Shown: positions 26,444 through 36,413 of the stretch, piece after piece
How positions within the stretch are numbered: position 1 is the stretch's first letter
Layout of the letters: each line of letters starts with the position of its first letter
Assembly (NCBI GenBank): GCA_963934015.1
Contig: CAWVWT010000005.1
Location: 1 to 64,000 of the forward strand
Reading direction: 5' to 3'
DNA from: MGIIb-P sp963934015
Lineage (GTDB): Archaea; Thermoplasmatota; Poseidoniia; Poseidoniales; Thalassarchaeaceae
DNA length: 64,000 bases
Notes under the pieces: model-generated
The model's input: the letters and a program-made list of their open reading frames with translations, nothing else
Databases searched by the model: none
What the model was told of the DNA's origin: nothing
Made by a program: the position numbers and the translations under genes

Positions 26444-27205
26444 CTAAACGGCTTCAATCAATCTTGAAAATCCAAAAATGAAGGGTCGACCGTCGAGTAA
26501 TTCCTGCCAATGATGTACTTCAAGTCGAAAATCATGGCAATCATGCGAAAGTACAACCTTCTCACAATTCAGAACCGTAAATGATTGTGGAGCTACATGC
26601 ATACCCAATCCACAGGCCTTCAGGACAGCCTCCTTGACCACCCACGTACGAATCGCTTCTTGCATCCCAACCTCTGAATCAACATCCCATAATTGTTCTA
26701 GATATTGGAGTTCTTCACCAGATGTCATCATCGTCAGCAAGTTCCTAGCACGAGGTACATCAAGAGGTTCTGCATCCAATCCAATTAGTGAGCCGTTAAG
26801 GGATACAGCTGCGATTGAAATTCCGTTTGAATGACCCAATGTGATATCTGGTAATTGCGGACTTAGGTGGCCACCAGCACGAATTCTGACCTCAGCATCA
26901 ACCCACATTAGATTGGGCTTACGATACTCATCTCGTACGATTCGCAGATCGGATGGATCAAACCCCATTTCACGGAGGAGGGTGGCCAATGCATAACGTG
27001 CTGATGCATGTTCATTTGCTCTCTTGGATGTTACAAAGGTTGAGGCTTCAAATGCATCGACCAAGGGCACGTTTGATAAATCAGGCAAAGGATCAGATGG
27101 GTTGCATTCACCAACTGGCATCCATACTGCAATCACTTCATCCAAGCCGCAACCACCGGGGAGTGAAAGCGGGTATACCGAACCTCTCGGACGCCATATT
27201 TTCAT
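26444..27205 (-). CDS. Sfp-type 4'-phosphopantetheinyl transferase
   Basis: 253 residues from ATG 27205, which has GGGGAA upstream; TTG 27238 is an alternative. Transfers phosphopantetheine from CoA to carrier proteins. The magnesium-binding motifs are GLDAEPLD (about 142-149) and WVVKEAVLKACGLG (about 188-201). The two-lobed length is that of Sfp rather than the small AcpS. It is the last gene after FabI and the megasynthase on the same strand, so the two ACP domains there are the obvious targets. Confidence 0.9.
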   Translation of the reverse strand: MKIWRPRGSVYPLSLPGGCGLDEVIAVWMPVGECNPSDPLPDLSNVPLVDAFEASTFVTSKRANEHASARYALATLLREMGFDPSDLRIVRDEYRKPNLMWVDAEVRIRAGGHLSPQLPDITLGHSNGISIAAVSLNGSLIGLDAEPLDVPRARNLLTMMTSGEELQYLEQLWDVDSEVGMQEAIRTWVVKEAVLKACGLGMHVAPQSFTVLNCEKVVLSHDCHDFRLEVHHWQELLDGRPFIFGFSRLIEAV

Positions 27206-27242
27206 AATAATTCCCCAATTGGAAAAATGATTTTTCAATTGA

Positions 27243-30200
27243 TTATTTTCCCTTCCTTTTGAGGCTAAATCTCAATTTTTCAGGAACGGGTGCCATGCCT
27301 TTAAGGCGAAGTCCTTTGAGAGAAACTATCGGTTTCTGATTGCGATCAAAAATCATGGCGTCATGGATTGTAATTCCACCTGCTTCATGATCACGACGAT
27401 AGCTCCGGACCCTCAATTTTTCACGTACCGCCGGGACTCTGAGAATTTTACACTCTTCGATACCAATCGGAAGGCTCGATATTTCATCAATTTCCATTGT
27501 AACTAAACCCGCATTTTGGAAACAGGCTTCAATCAGCATAGGTAGTGACTCAAGGAGGGCTGGCCCTTCATCAAATAATTGGGAATTAGGCAATTGACTA
27601 CGGAGTAGTGCAATTCCATCCGCCCCTAAATCATCACCATCAGATACACCCTTAATCAGACCACCGTGGACTTGAAATCTAGGACCATGGAAGAATCGAT
27701 CATAGATGAAATTGGGTTGAAATGAAGCTTCCCCCCTGCCTGGTGAATTCATGAAGGATACACTCGCATCCCGTACGGCCCCCTCCTTGAGCAAACGTAC
27801 TATGCCTTCGTGATGTATTCGTGGTTCTCCAAATACTTCACCTTTGGAATTGACTAAATCACTCTCAACATGACACTTGATGTACAGAGAATTGTGATCT
27901 TGATCACTATATTCCGCTTTCACTCGGACACGGACTTCATCTTTCACCAATTTGATTGGAAGGCCAAATTTGACTTCTGCGAATCCCTCTAAGTTACACA
28001 TTGGGTAAAGCAGTAGAGCACTTTGAGCGAACATTTCCATTGCCATCACACCTGGGTGGTAGGGCGTTCCTTCGATAGAATGGTCGATGAGGAAAGGGAA
28101 TCTCGCAGTTGAAAGTGTGCACTCGGTGAAGATTTCGGTATACAGGTCATGCTTGAGGATTCGATCTACGAAAGGAAACCTTTCTGATTCCGAAAGTGCA
28201 CCGGCGGTATCGGCCGGAAACTTCTGAGGGGGGGCCCTTTTACTGCCTTGATCATCTAATATCCCCAATGCACCTGCGGCTACCACGCGTCTTTTTCCAC
28301 CACCAAGCATTTCTTTCACGAAAATTTCAACACCCGTTTCGACGGGGATTGTTTCAATGCCAGCTTGCATGAATACGGATTCCAATGACCCCCGGGTTGC
28401 CATACCAATATCACGCCAACCAGACCAAGCGATGGCTACTGCACGTGGAGCATCTTCGTGATGAGCAATGCGACACATCTCTGCATCGAGGATGTTATTG
28501 GCGGCGGCATAGTCAACTTGGCCGCTATTCCCAAATCGGCCGGCGACCGAAGTAAATGCACACAAGACCCGTAACTGGTCAAGTTCGTCTTCCAGGGAAT
28601 CAACCAAAGCCCGCCAACCATCTATTTTGACCGAGATAACTTTTGTGAAGGTGTCCCATGATTTTTCGGCGACTAATTTCGAATCCTCAAGTCCGGCACC
28701 ATGCACGATGCCGGTAATTGGACCGCATTCTTTTCTCACGGCAGCTATCACTTTGGCGACTGATTTTGAATTCGTTACGTCACACGCATCATACAATGCG
28801 TGGTTTCCTGTTGCTTGTATGTTGAATATTGTTCTATGAATCTCTAAACTACGCATCTGCTTGTTCCATTCGATATCCCATTCAACCATGGTGACTTTAC
28901 CCGATTCACTCTGTGCAATCATCTCATCTCGAAGTTTTAGTTTTCGCTCTTGTAAGGTTGCCTCATCATCTTGAAGCCAATCCTCAATGGTGGCATCAAG
29001 GCGAGTACGCCCAAGGAGAACAAAAGTAGCCCCTGCACTCTTACTCAACTCAGCAGCCCCGACTATACATCTGGCAGTGACCCCTGATCCCCCGCCAGAA
29101 ACAACCCACACATCGTCGGCCTGAAGGGGTTTGACATCTTCACTGAGGTCCTCCTCATACAAGCGTAAAGCCCAACGTTTCCCATCACGAGATATTCCCA
29201 CTTCCGATGGAGAGGTTCGACCAAAGGCTTCAGCCCATATTTGGTGTGCTAATGCAGTTGGATCTGCAAGCAATTCGGGGTCAATGTCGACTGCACGGCA
29301 GCGCAGATGTGGTTTCTCTTTCGCGTAGGATTTGACTATGCCGTGTGCCCCTGCGGCGAGTGCGTTGAAGCGGCTACTGGCATTCCCATGCCTCCCATCC
29401 ATTGCACTGACAGACATCACAACCCCATCTTTGATTGAACTAAAGTGGGGGTCTAGAGATTTCAGTAACCCAAACAGACCATGCGTTGTAGACGTAAGTT
29501 GCGCCTGTTGTGTCTGGCTTTCCCAACCAACTCCTGCGAGGCGGAGGGGTGATAGATGAAGTAATGCAACAACATTCCCAATCTTTGCAAGGTGAGCGCT
29601 GACTTCTGCAAGTTGTTTGTGGTTCCCTGGATTCACTCGGACAATATCAACTGGGCCATCCTTCTCGATTTTGATTTTGGAGACTATACTCGGGTCGAGC
29701 ATGATGCGAACTGTGTCAATCCCAGCAGCCCCTAAGATATGGCACAGTGTGTCTGCTACACCCCATGGGTCGTCGGTTACGGCAACCACCTTGCCATCTA
29801 TATCGAGAGGCGTTGCTGCTTCAGGTGGGACTTCCTCGACCTCAACTTGCCACCGCCTAACACCAATTGTGCCGGGTTCGATTGGAATAATGTTTGATAC
29901 AGGGTTCTGTTGGCCTTCAGGTAGTTCACTTTGGATAGGTTCTTCGACGACTTCTTCACTCCCTTCTTGCCCCAAATATGCAATCATGTGGTTGAGCGTT
30001 GGATGTTCGCTCAAGACAAACGATTCATCTACAGGCAATCCGTAGAAATCTCGGAGTTCAGCCATGATTTCGGCTTGTTTTACAGTGTCAATTCCAAGTT
30101 CACCCTCAAGGTCCTGATCTAATTCGATAAAATCAGCAGGATAGCCTGTATGCTTGACCACAACTTCGACTACTTTCATTGCAACATCACCTGAAATCGG

Positions 30201-33200
30201 GGTACTAACTTGAATGGCCGGCGCTTCTACTATACCCGATTCAGCAATCACAATCGGTTCAAGGGAGGGAGGTTCAGTAGAGGGGCCTACACCCAAATAT
30301 GCAATCATGTGGTTGAGCGTTGGATGTTCGCTCAAGACAAACGATTCATCTACAGGCAATCCGTAGAAATCTCGGAGTTCAGCCATGATTTCGGCTTGTT
30401 TTACAGTGTCAATTCCAAGTTCACCCTCAAGGTCCTGATCTAATTCGATAAAATCAGCAGGATAGCCTGTATGCTTGACCACAACTTCGACTACTTTCGT
30501 CCCCACAGTACTTGACGGGAGGGGGGAGTTCACTTCGATTACCTCCTTGGCAGTAGCAGTAGGTTGAGGTTTGGGTTTGAGTTTGGGAATCGGTTCGGGT
30601 CGTATCCCTACATCTTGTTTAGCAACCGCCCAAGGTGTGCCTTGAATACCACCAATAATCATCTCATTGGGATTGATGTAAGCTACAAGTTTACGATTCA
30701 AGATGCGTAAATCAGCATCACCACCTGCTGCCTTTGAGGTCCAATCAGCAATTTGAGTACGGTTCAACCTATCGAGGTGTTTCGCAATCCGCTTGACCAT
30801 GGTAAATGCCATTTGTGAACCGAATCCGGCAGCATGACGAACAACATACTCAACGTCAACAGGTCCACCCATAGATAGACGAAGATCACCCAATTCTGGA
30901 TCAGGCTCTTTGAAATTGGCAATCGGGGGAAATTCACCCTGACACAGACCCCGTATCGAGACGGCATCTTCGATTCCCGTACCCATTGGATGGCCTGTGA
31001 ATCCTTTCGTATTCGTGATGATAATCTCTGATGCACTGTCTCCGAATGTTCTGCGGAGAGCTTGAATTTCTGCAGCGGCAGAACCGCCCCGAGGGGGGGT
31101 TGCCGGTTCGTGTGACATGAAAGAGGTGCGTGAGGCGATTGAATGACGATCCAAATCCCAATCTCGTTCCATCTTTGAAATGAAGAAATCCAATGAATTC
31201 GATACGTGATCAACATCAAGCCGTGTCGGGTGATATGCGGAATTGGCTAGATGAGTACCGAGAAGTTCGACATATGGCGTCACCCCCCGTTCCAAACTGA
31301 GGTTATTACGCTCGATGACGAAGGCTGCCGCACCCATTCCAAGCAACATCCCACTTCTGCGTGCATCAAATGGAAGGCTGACATCCTCCACTACGTTGCC
31401 CATAGCATGGGCGCCTGCAGCAGCAAATCCAGAACCAATCCAAGTCATCAATTCATCACTGGTTGCATCATCTGCACTCACGACAATGACACGGTCACAA
31501 CGACCTGTCGTGAGCCAATCCTCTGCAATTGCAATGGCCGAGGGTGTTGAGGCACAGGCATTGTTTATCGCAGCATTGGGACCTCTTGCACCAATCAACT
31601 GTGCAAATTGTGAATGGCCCATCGTTAGAATTTGTAATAGGAAGCGACGATCAAAATGACCACTTTCATCCGCCCCATTATTCTGTGCATGGCGCATCGC
31701 TTGATCGATTCCAGGGAAACATGAGGCAAAGATGACCCCGGTTCGATCTCGTTCTGATTCAGGGAGGTGCCACTGCTGGATATGGCGTTTTCCTGCTTTA
31801 TTGATTTGTTCGACTGCAATCAATGGCAGACCCGCATCCTTGAGTGCTTCAACGCCCGCAGCGATTGCTAAGGATGTTGATATGTCCATGGCTTCAACAA
31901 CTTTAGGATCAACACCGTATTGTTCGGCCAAATCGAAGTGACCCTTCTGGCCAGCAAGTTGTGGAATTAAACTGAAATCGTTACAAGGTACAAATTCTGC
32001 GGATCCATCTGCGTGTTTTATAATTCGAACCAAATTTCGATCAAGAAGCCGCTGCTTAACTTCATCTGAAAGTTGAGAAATAAAATTGTCCCCACGAATA
32101 ATTCGATCAAATGTATCTGGCGCAAACACCTCTTCCATTCCAGGTAAACCCAAACTGATGCCACTGAATACATAGGGATTCTCGCGGCGGGAGGACAAGG
32201 GATCTATTACAGCAGTATTTCGACGGACATCTATACCTTGATTCAGGGTGGGTGAACTACGTGGCACCTCATCCAACCATTCGACCAAAGCGGGGAGGGT
32301 CTTCGCGTTTGTACTCCCCTTCACCCGATAATTGGATTGTATTTTTTGATATATCTCAGAAATCTTTGTTTCACTTAATCCAATGGTTTCGAAATTTGTT
32401 GACCCGTGAATCATTCGTAGCGGGAAACCACTCACATTTGACACGATCTTGGCAATCGCAATTTCTTTCGATCTTCGTTCAACTTCGTCCTGTTCTTCTT
32501 TATTGAATGACTGTACATTCGCTTGAGGGGGAATTATACTAGCCTCAACTGTGATTGGGCCTTGAATGAAGCCCGGTGTTGAAATCCGTACACCTGCTTT
32601 GAATGCCTCAGTGAGTATGTTGCTATCTGCATCAGGCATATTTGGAATTCTACCTGAGAGGGCGTGGACTGCAAGGGCTGCATGGAAAGAAGCAATACCC
32701 CCCACCTTGGGATGATTTGTATTTGTCACAATCTTTGGTCGTTCTTCGAATATTTGTTCTGCGAATAAAGCCAAGGCGCGTTTTGGTCCGACTTCAACGA
32801 AAAGACGGGCGCCGGCAGCATACATTGTTTCCATTTGCTTTGTCCATTCAACAGTAGAGGCCATTTGTGGGGCAAGCTTGGATAGAATTGCTTCCTTGGG
32901 ACTACTTCCAGCTGGTGCCACATTAGGGTACCAACCTCCATCGAAATTTGAAGTGGTTGGGATTTGCGGTAATTGGATTTCTAAACCCTCAAGAAAATTT
33001 CGCAATGGTTCATTGGCTGGAGCGACAATTCGCGAATGGAATGCGTGACTAGTCTGTAGTTGTATACAGGGGGTACCGGCTTGTTCAAATTTCTTCATTA
33101 CGCGCTTCATCGGTTCTGTTTCACCTGCGATGACGGTCATTTTTGGGCTATTTTTGTTAGCAGCAATCACGTACCCATCTTCGGCCTGCAGTGCGGCTTC

Positions 33201-35528
33201 AATCTGTTCGTAAGGTGCTGATACGGAGGCCATGATACCGCAATCCGGCACCTCGACACCACCCATTTCGGTACCACGTGCTGCTACTGCACGTAGCGCA
33301 CTATCGAAATCAAGTATCCCGGCAACCATCAATGCTGCATATTCTCCCAAAGAATGACCTGCAACCATATCGGGTTCAAGTCCGTGTGCTTTCATCAGAC
33401 GATACAGGCCGAGGTCAGCGGTCAGCATCGCCGGCTGAGTATACTCGGTTTGTTTGAGTTTGGATTCTGATTCTTTCCTCTCAGCCTCAGAAAGGTTTTC
33501 GCGAAGCACGAATGAAGACAACGTTTCACCATCGAGGACTTCGATCATTGTACTATCAGCTTCATCCCAAGTTTCTCCAATGCAACCATAACGCTTAGAC
33601 AAATCAAGTGTCATGCCAACATATTGACTACCTTGACCGGGATAGAGATGCGCGACCTTAGCGTGGTCAGGTAGTGACGCCGTGTCGGTAATCATCACCA
33701 TTTGTTTAGCCAAAAAGTCCCATTTTGAACGATCATCAATCGACTTATCTAGTAGATCAAATCGCTTTGAAAGTTGAGCCCAATCACTGGCGACAATCGC
33801 ACACCGAATACCCTCTGCGGTATAACCTCGGCTTGCCAAAGGTAGAGCAGTTGAAAGTCGCTTTCCATGGGGGTCATTGTCGAAATTCGAGCCACTAAAC
33901 AAGTCGTTACGGATTCTACTGAGTTTGGCAATGAGTGATTTACTATCTGGGGCATTCACGAGAAGAACCCCCCCCTCGATATCCTTCAATTCGTCATGGG
34001 ATAATGTAGCCGTGGATGAAACCGTTGTCGGCACCATTGCACCGGGGTTCAGCCATGCTGCACGGCGGGCATCAAACTCATTTGCGACAAGTAAATGAAA
34101 ATCTCGATCATAGGACTCAATGGCACAATGGAAATTTGTGCCACCAAATCCAAACGATGACACCCCCGCTCGACGAGGATGTCCGTTTGGTGTAATCCAT
34201 GGTTTAGGTTCTGTCGGGACATAAAATGGATTCGTGCCCCAATCAATATTTTCATTAGGTGTAGAAAAACCTGCACTGGGTGGTATTGTGGCAGTATGAA
34301 CTGCTCGAATAGCCTTGACCAATCCTGCGATTCCGGCTGCTGCTTTGAGGTGCCCAATTTGACTCTTGATTGAACCAACTGCAACCGATTGCCCTGCGGG
34401 CGTATTTTCAAATGCTGAAGATAAACTGGTCAATTCGGTTGCATCACCGACAACTGTCGATGTTCCGTGGGCTTCGATCAATTCGACTGTGGATGAATCG
34501 TAACCAGCCTGCATATAGGCACGGCTAACCGCTTGGATTTGACCGCGGGTACTCGGTGCAGTGATGCCTTTGCCACGACCATCGCTACTCGCCCCCACGC
34601 CACGAATGACCGCTTGAATCGCGTCTCCATCTCTGATTGCATCTGAGAGTCGTTTCAATGTGAGGGCCCCCGAACCTTCACCCATGACAAATCCATTCGC
34701 CTTGATGTCAAAGGGTGTTGAATGAGTCGCTGAAAGAGCGCCAATTGCGCTGAACTTTGCGAAGGTTGCTGGATCCATTGTACGATCGCTTGCTCCGGCC
34801 ACCATCAAATCGACTTGCCGTGTTTGTAGCAATCGGCAGGCATCGAGTACAGCAGCAAAGGTAGAGGCGCAGGCTGCATCGGTGGAATAATTCGGCCCCT
34901 GTAAATCAAGAAGGTTAGCAACACGTCCTGAAACAACGTTGGCAAGTTCACCTGGCATCGTATCTTCTGTCACCAACGGAAGTCCATCGAGAATAGCTGC
35001 TTTGAACGCTGCTTTGCCTTCACTGGGCATCCCACCAGCTTCAACTGCGTGCCGAGCGAACTGATCTGCCCATATTCTATGATTGGATAAATTACGATTC
35101 TCACCCCCTAGTGCATTTGCGAATATCACACCAGTACGAGCACGCGGTAATTCCTTGCCGCCTTCACCCATGTATCCTGCATCTTCCAATGCCGCTGCAC
35201 TGACTGTAACTGCCCACTGCTGAGTTAGGTCGATTTGCGGGAGTGAACCAGGTGGGACTTTCCAACGTCTCCAATCGAATTCGTAATTCTCAATCCAACC
35301 GCCAATTTTCGAATAGGTCTTGTTGGCGTCGACATTCTTCGGCCCTCCTTCGACCCAAAAGTCAGAGGAAACCCACCGGTGGTCTGGGACTTCCTTTATC
35401 GATACTTTCGCCGACAAAATGTTTGACCAAAACGCATCTACATCGAGTGCATCCGGCAACAGAGTTGCAACACCGATGACAGCAACCGGTTCAAACGGAT
35501 CTTGCGGATTTTCATCAAGGATTGTCAA
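27243..35528 (-). CDS. Iterative type I fatty-acid/polyketide megasynthase, KS-AT-KS-ACP-ACP-KR-DH
   Basis: 2761 residues. KS1: Cys220 in DAACAST, His354 in EAHGTS, His393 in GHLKAAAG. AT: GHSLGE with Ser near 725, and SHAFHS. Residues about 1015-1090 look like a degenerate ACP. KS2: Cys1324 in NNACAST, His1472 in MSHEPATP, His1512 in GHPMG. Two ACPs (about 1675-1745 and 1782-1852) share an identical stretch of about 69 residues with motif GIDTVKQAEI, giving Thr where phosphopantetheinyl Ser is expected. KR: SGGGSGVTA near 2145, Ser2326, Tyr2339. DH hot-dog: DHSIEGTPYHPGVM near 2481. There is no ER or thioesterase; FabI next door can supply enoyl reduction. Starts at TTG 35528 behind GAGG. 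The set resembles bacterial PUFA-synthase (Pfa) relatives. Product unknown. Confidence 0.93.
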   Translation of the reverse strand: MTILDENPQDPFEPVAVIGVATLLPDALDVDAFWSNILSAKVSIKEVPDHRWVSSDFWVEGGPKNVDANKTYSKIGGWIENYEFDWRRWKVPPGSLPQIDLTQQWAVTVSAAALEDAGYMGEGGKELPRARTGVIFANALGGENRNLSNHRIWADQFARHAVEAGGMPSEGKAAFKAAILDGLPLVTEDTMPGELANVVSGRVANLLDLQGPNYSTDAACASTFAAVLDACRLLQTRQVDLMVAGASDRTMDPATFAKFSAIGALSATHSTPFDIKANGFVMGEGSGALTLKRLSDAIRDGDAIQAVIRGVGASSDGRGKGITAPSTRGQIQAVSRAYMQAGYDSSTVELIEAHGTSTVVGDATELTSLSSAFENTPAGQSVAVGSIKSQIGHLKAAAGIAGLVKAIRAVHTATIPPSAGFSTPNENIDWGTNPFYVPTEPKPWITPNGHPRRAGVSSFGFGGTNFHCAIESYDRDFHLLVANEFDARRAAWLNPGAMVPTTVSSTATLSHDELKDIEGGVLLVNAPDSKSLIAKLSRIRNDLFSGSNFDNDPHGKRLSTALPLASRGYTAEGIRCAIVASDWAQLSKRFDLLDKSIDDRSKWDFLAKQMVMITDTASLPDHAKVAHLYPGQGSQYVGMTLDLSKRYGCIGETWDEADSTMIEVLDGETLSSFVLRENLSEAERKESESKLKQTEYTQPAMLTADLGLYRLMKAHGLEPDMVAGHSLGEYAALMVAGILDFDSALRAVAARGTEMGGVEVPDCGIMASVSAPYEQIEAALQAEDGYVIAANKNSPKMTVIAGETEPMKRVMKKFEQAGTPCIQLQTSHAFHSRIVAPANEPLRNFLEGLEIQLPQIPTTSNFDGGWYPNVAPAGSSPKEAILSKLAPQMASTVEWTKQMETMYAAGARLFVEVGPKRALALFAEQIFEERPKIVTNTNHPKVGGIASFHAALAVHALSGRIPNMPDADSNILTEAFKAGVRISTPGFIQGPITVEASIIPPQANVQSFNKEEQDEVERRSKEIAIAKIVSNVSGFPLRMIHGSTNFETIGLSETKISEIYQKIQSNYRVKGSTNAKTLPALVEWLDEVPRSSPTLNQGIDVRRNTAVIDPLSSRRENPYVFSGISLGLPGMEEVFAPDTFDRIIRGDNFISQLSDEVKQRLLDRNLVRIIKHADGSAEFVPCNDFSLIPQLAGQKGHFDLAEQYGVDPKVVEAMDISTSLAIAAGVEALKDAGLPLIAVEQINKAGKRHIQQWHLPESERDRTGVIFASCFPGIDQAMRHAQNNGADESGHFDRRFLLQILTMGHSQFAQLIGARGPNAAINNACASTPSAIAIAEDWLTTGRCDRVIVVSADDATSDELMTWIGSGFAAAGAHAMGNVVEDVSLPFDARRSGMLLGMGAAAFVIERNNLSLERGVTPYVELLGTHLANSAYHPTRLDVDHVSNSLDFFISKMERDWDLDRHSIASRTSFMSHEPATPPRGGSAAAEIQALRRTFGDSASEIIITNTKGFTGHPMGTGIEDAVSIRGLCQGEFPPIANFKEPDPELGDLRLSMGGPVDVEYVVRHAAGFGSQMAFTMVKRIAKHLDRLNRTQIADWTSKAAGGDADLRILNRKLVAYINPNEMIIGGIQGTPWAVAKQDVGIRPEPIPKLKPKPQPTATAKEVIEVNSPLPSSTVGTKVVEVVVKHTGYPADFIELDQDLEGELGIDTVKQAEIMAELRDFYGLPVDESFVLSEHPTLNHMIAYLGVGPSTEPPSLEPIVIAESGIVEAPAIQVSTPISGDVAMKVVEVVVKHTGYPADFIELDQDLEGELGIDTVKQAEIMAELRDFYGLPVDESFVLSEHPTLNHMIAYLGQEGSEEVVEEPIQSELPEGQQNPVSNIIPIEPGTIGVRRWQVEVEEVPPEAATPLDIDGKVVAVTDDPWGVADTLCHILGAAGIDTVRIMLDPSIVSKIKIEKDGPVDIVRVNPGNHKQLAEVSAHLAKIGNVVALLHLSPLRLAGVGWESQTQQAQLTSTTHGLFGLLKSLDPHFSSIKDGVVMSVSAMDGRHGNASSRFNALAAGAHGIVKSYAKEKPHLRCRAVDIDPELLADPTALAHQIWAEAFGRTSPSEVGISRDGKRWALRLYEEDLSEDVKPLQADDVWVVSGGGSGVTARCIVGAAELSKSAGATFVLLGRTRLDATIEDWLQDDEATLQERKLKLRDEMIAQSESGKVTMVEWDIEWNKQMRSLEIHRTIFNIQATGNHALYDACDVTNSKSVAKVIAAVRKECGPITGIVHGAGLEDSKLVAEKSWDTFTKVISVKIDGWRALVDSLEDELDQLRVLCAFTSVAGRFGNSGQVDYAAANNILDAEMCRIAHHEDAPRAVAIAWSGWRDIGMATRGSLESVFMQAGIETIPVETGVEIFVKEMLGGGKRRVVAAGALGILDDQGSKRAPPQKFPADTAGALSESERFPFVDRILKHDLYTEIFTECTLSTARFPFLIDHSIEGTPYHPGVMAMEMFAQSALLLYPMCNLEGFAEVKFGLPIKLVKDEVRVRVKAEYSDQDHNSLYIKCHVESDLVNSKGEVFGEPRIHHEGIVRLLKEGAVRDASVSFMNSPGRGEASFQPNFIYDRFFHGPRFQVHGGLIKGVSDGDDLGADGIALLRSQLPNSQLFDEGPALLESLPMLIEACFQNAGLVTMEIDEISSLPIGIEECKILRVPAVREKLRVRSYRRDHEAGGITIHDAMIFDRNQKPIVSLKGLRLKGMAPVPEKLRFSLKRKGK
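29971..30177 (-). repeat. 207-bp perfect direct repeat, copy encoding second ACP
   Basis: Identical at every base to 30292-30498, 321 bases (107 codons) away and in the same frame. Encodes the whole second ACP core of the megasynthase. Confidence 0.95.
30292..30498 (-). repeat. 207-bp perfect direct repeat, copy encoding first ACP
   Basis: Partner of the 29971-30177 copy. No synonymous differences are present, which points to recent duplication or ongoing gene conversion; the flanking linkers differ completely. Confidence 0.95.
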
Positions 35529-35537
35529 TTTCTCGCC

Positions 35538-36329
35538 TCAGTCACTGATACTATCCGGTACCATCGTGCTGGAATACCCAGCATCGACATGGATGATTTG
35601 CCCTGTAACACCTGAACCAAGCGGGCTAGATAGCCAAACCGCACAACCTGCAACATCGTCTTGATTGACGTTGCGGCGAAGAGGTGAATTACGTTCGACA
35701 TGGTCGAGAATGTCATCAAATCCTGGAATCCCACCTGCGGCCAAAGTTCGAATTGGACCTGATGAAATTGCATTGACACGATGGCCTTCTTCGCCGACAC
35801 GCATAGCCAATTCACGGACCCATGCTTCAAGCGCAGCTTTGGCGATACTCATCACACCGTAATTTGGAACATGCCGAGTACTGGCTGCATAAGTGAGGGT
35901 AATAGTCGAAGAATTTGGCGCAAGATGTGGAAGGGCATGGCGCATGATGCGTTGCAAAGAATGTGCTGAGATTGTCATCGCAGTATTGAGGGCATCATCT
36001 TCGACAAATAGCATGTGCCGATCGAAACATTCCCTCGGGGCAAATCCAATCGCATGTATGACGATGTCAGCCTTGGCTCCTGGTGCCATCTGTTGCCATT
36101 CATGGAAGAATTCAGCAGTGGTTTCCTCGGCAGCTACATCGATTGGATAGAACGCCTCAATGGCCTCAAGTTTATCCTTTAGCTGGAAAACTCGACTCAT
36201 GAATCTCTTCTGATATCCGAGAATTAGTTTGCACCCAGCCTCAGCCAACCGATTGCAAATTGCCCACGCGATGGAATCCTCGGATGCAACCCCAAACACC
36301 AGTGCAGTCTTTCCTTCAAGTTGCAACAT
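35538..36329 (-). CDS. fabI: Enoyl-ACP reductase (FabI family SDR)
   Basis: 263 residues. Reduces the enoyl-ACP double bond with NAD(P)H in fatty-acid elongation. The nucleotide-binding segment FGVASEDSIAWAI (12-24) and the catalytic Tyr147, Tyr157 and Lys164 (NYGVMSIAKAALE) have FabI spacing, and AISSGPIRTLAAGGI is the substrate loop. Its stop lies nine bases before the TTG start of the megasynthase, which lacks an ER domain, so it most likely acts in trans on that enzyme. FabI is bacterial in type and uncommon in archaea. Confidence 0.92.
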   Translation of the reverse strand: MLQLEGKTALVFGVASEDSIAWAICNRLAEAGCKLILGYQKRFMSRVFQLKDKLEAIEAFYPIDVAAEETTAEFFHEWQQMAPGAKADIVIHAIGFAPRECFDRHMLFVEDDALNTAMTISAHSLQRIMRHALPHLAPNSSTITLTYAASTRHVPNYGVMSIAKAALEAWVRELAMRVGEEGHRVNAISSGPIRTLAAGGIPGFDDILDHVERNSPLRRNVNQDDVAGCAVWLSSPLGSGVTGQIIHVDAGYSSTMVPDSISD

Positions 36330-36340
36330 GAAACCACTCT

Positions 36341-36413
36341 CAGCCCTTTGGGCTGTGGGCTTCGACAGCGGACGGGTTTTGAGGGTGCCCCTTAGAAGTG
36401 ACCCTACGGGTCA
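36341..36413 (-). other. Two hairpins upstream of fabI
   Basis: CAGCCC (36341-36346) pairs with GGGCTG (36350-36355) around TTT. TGACCC (36399-36404) pairs with GGGTCA (36408-36413) around TAC; this second stem overlaps the TatD-like stop codon. Together they fill the 74-base gap before fabI and may end the upstream transcript or shape the fabI leader. Confidence 0.4.

Noticed and set aside
29931..30443. Two plus-strand frames with identical peptides inside the megasynthase
   Set aside because: They are antisense shadows produced by the duplicated ACP segment.
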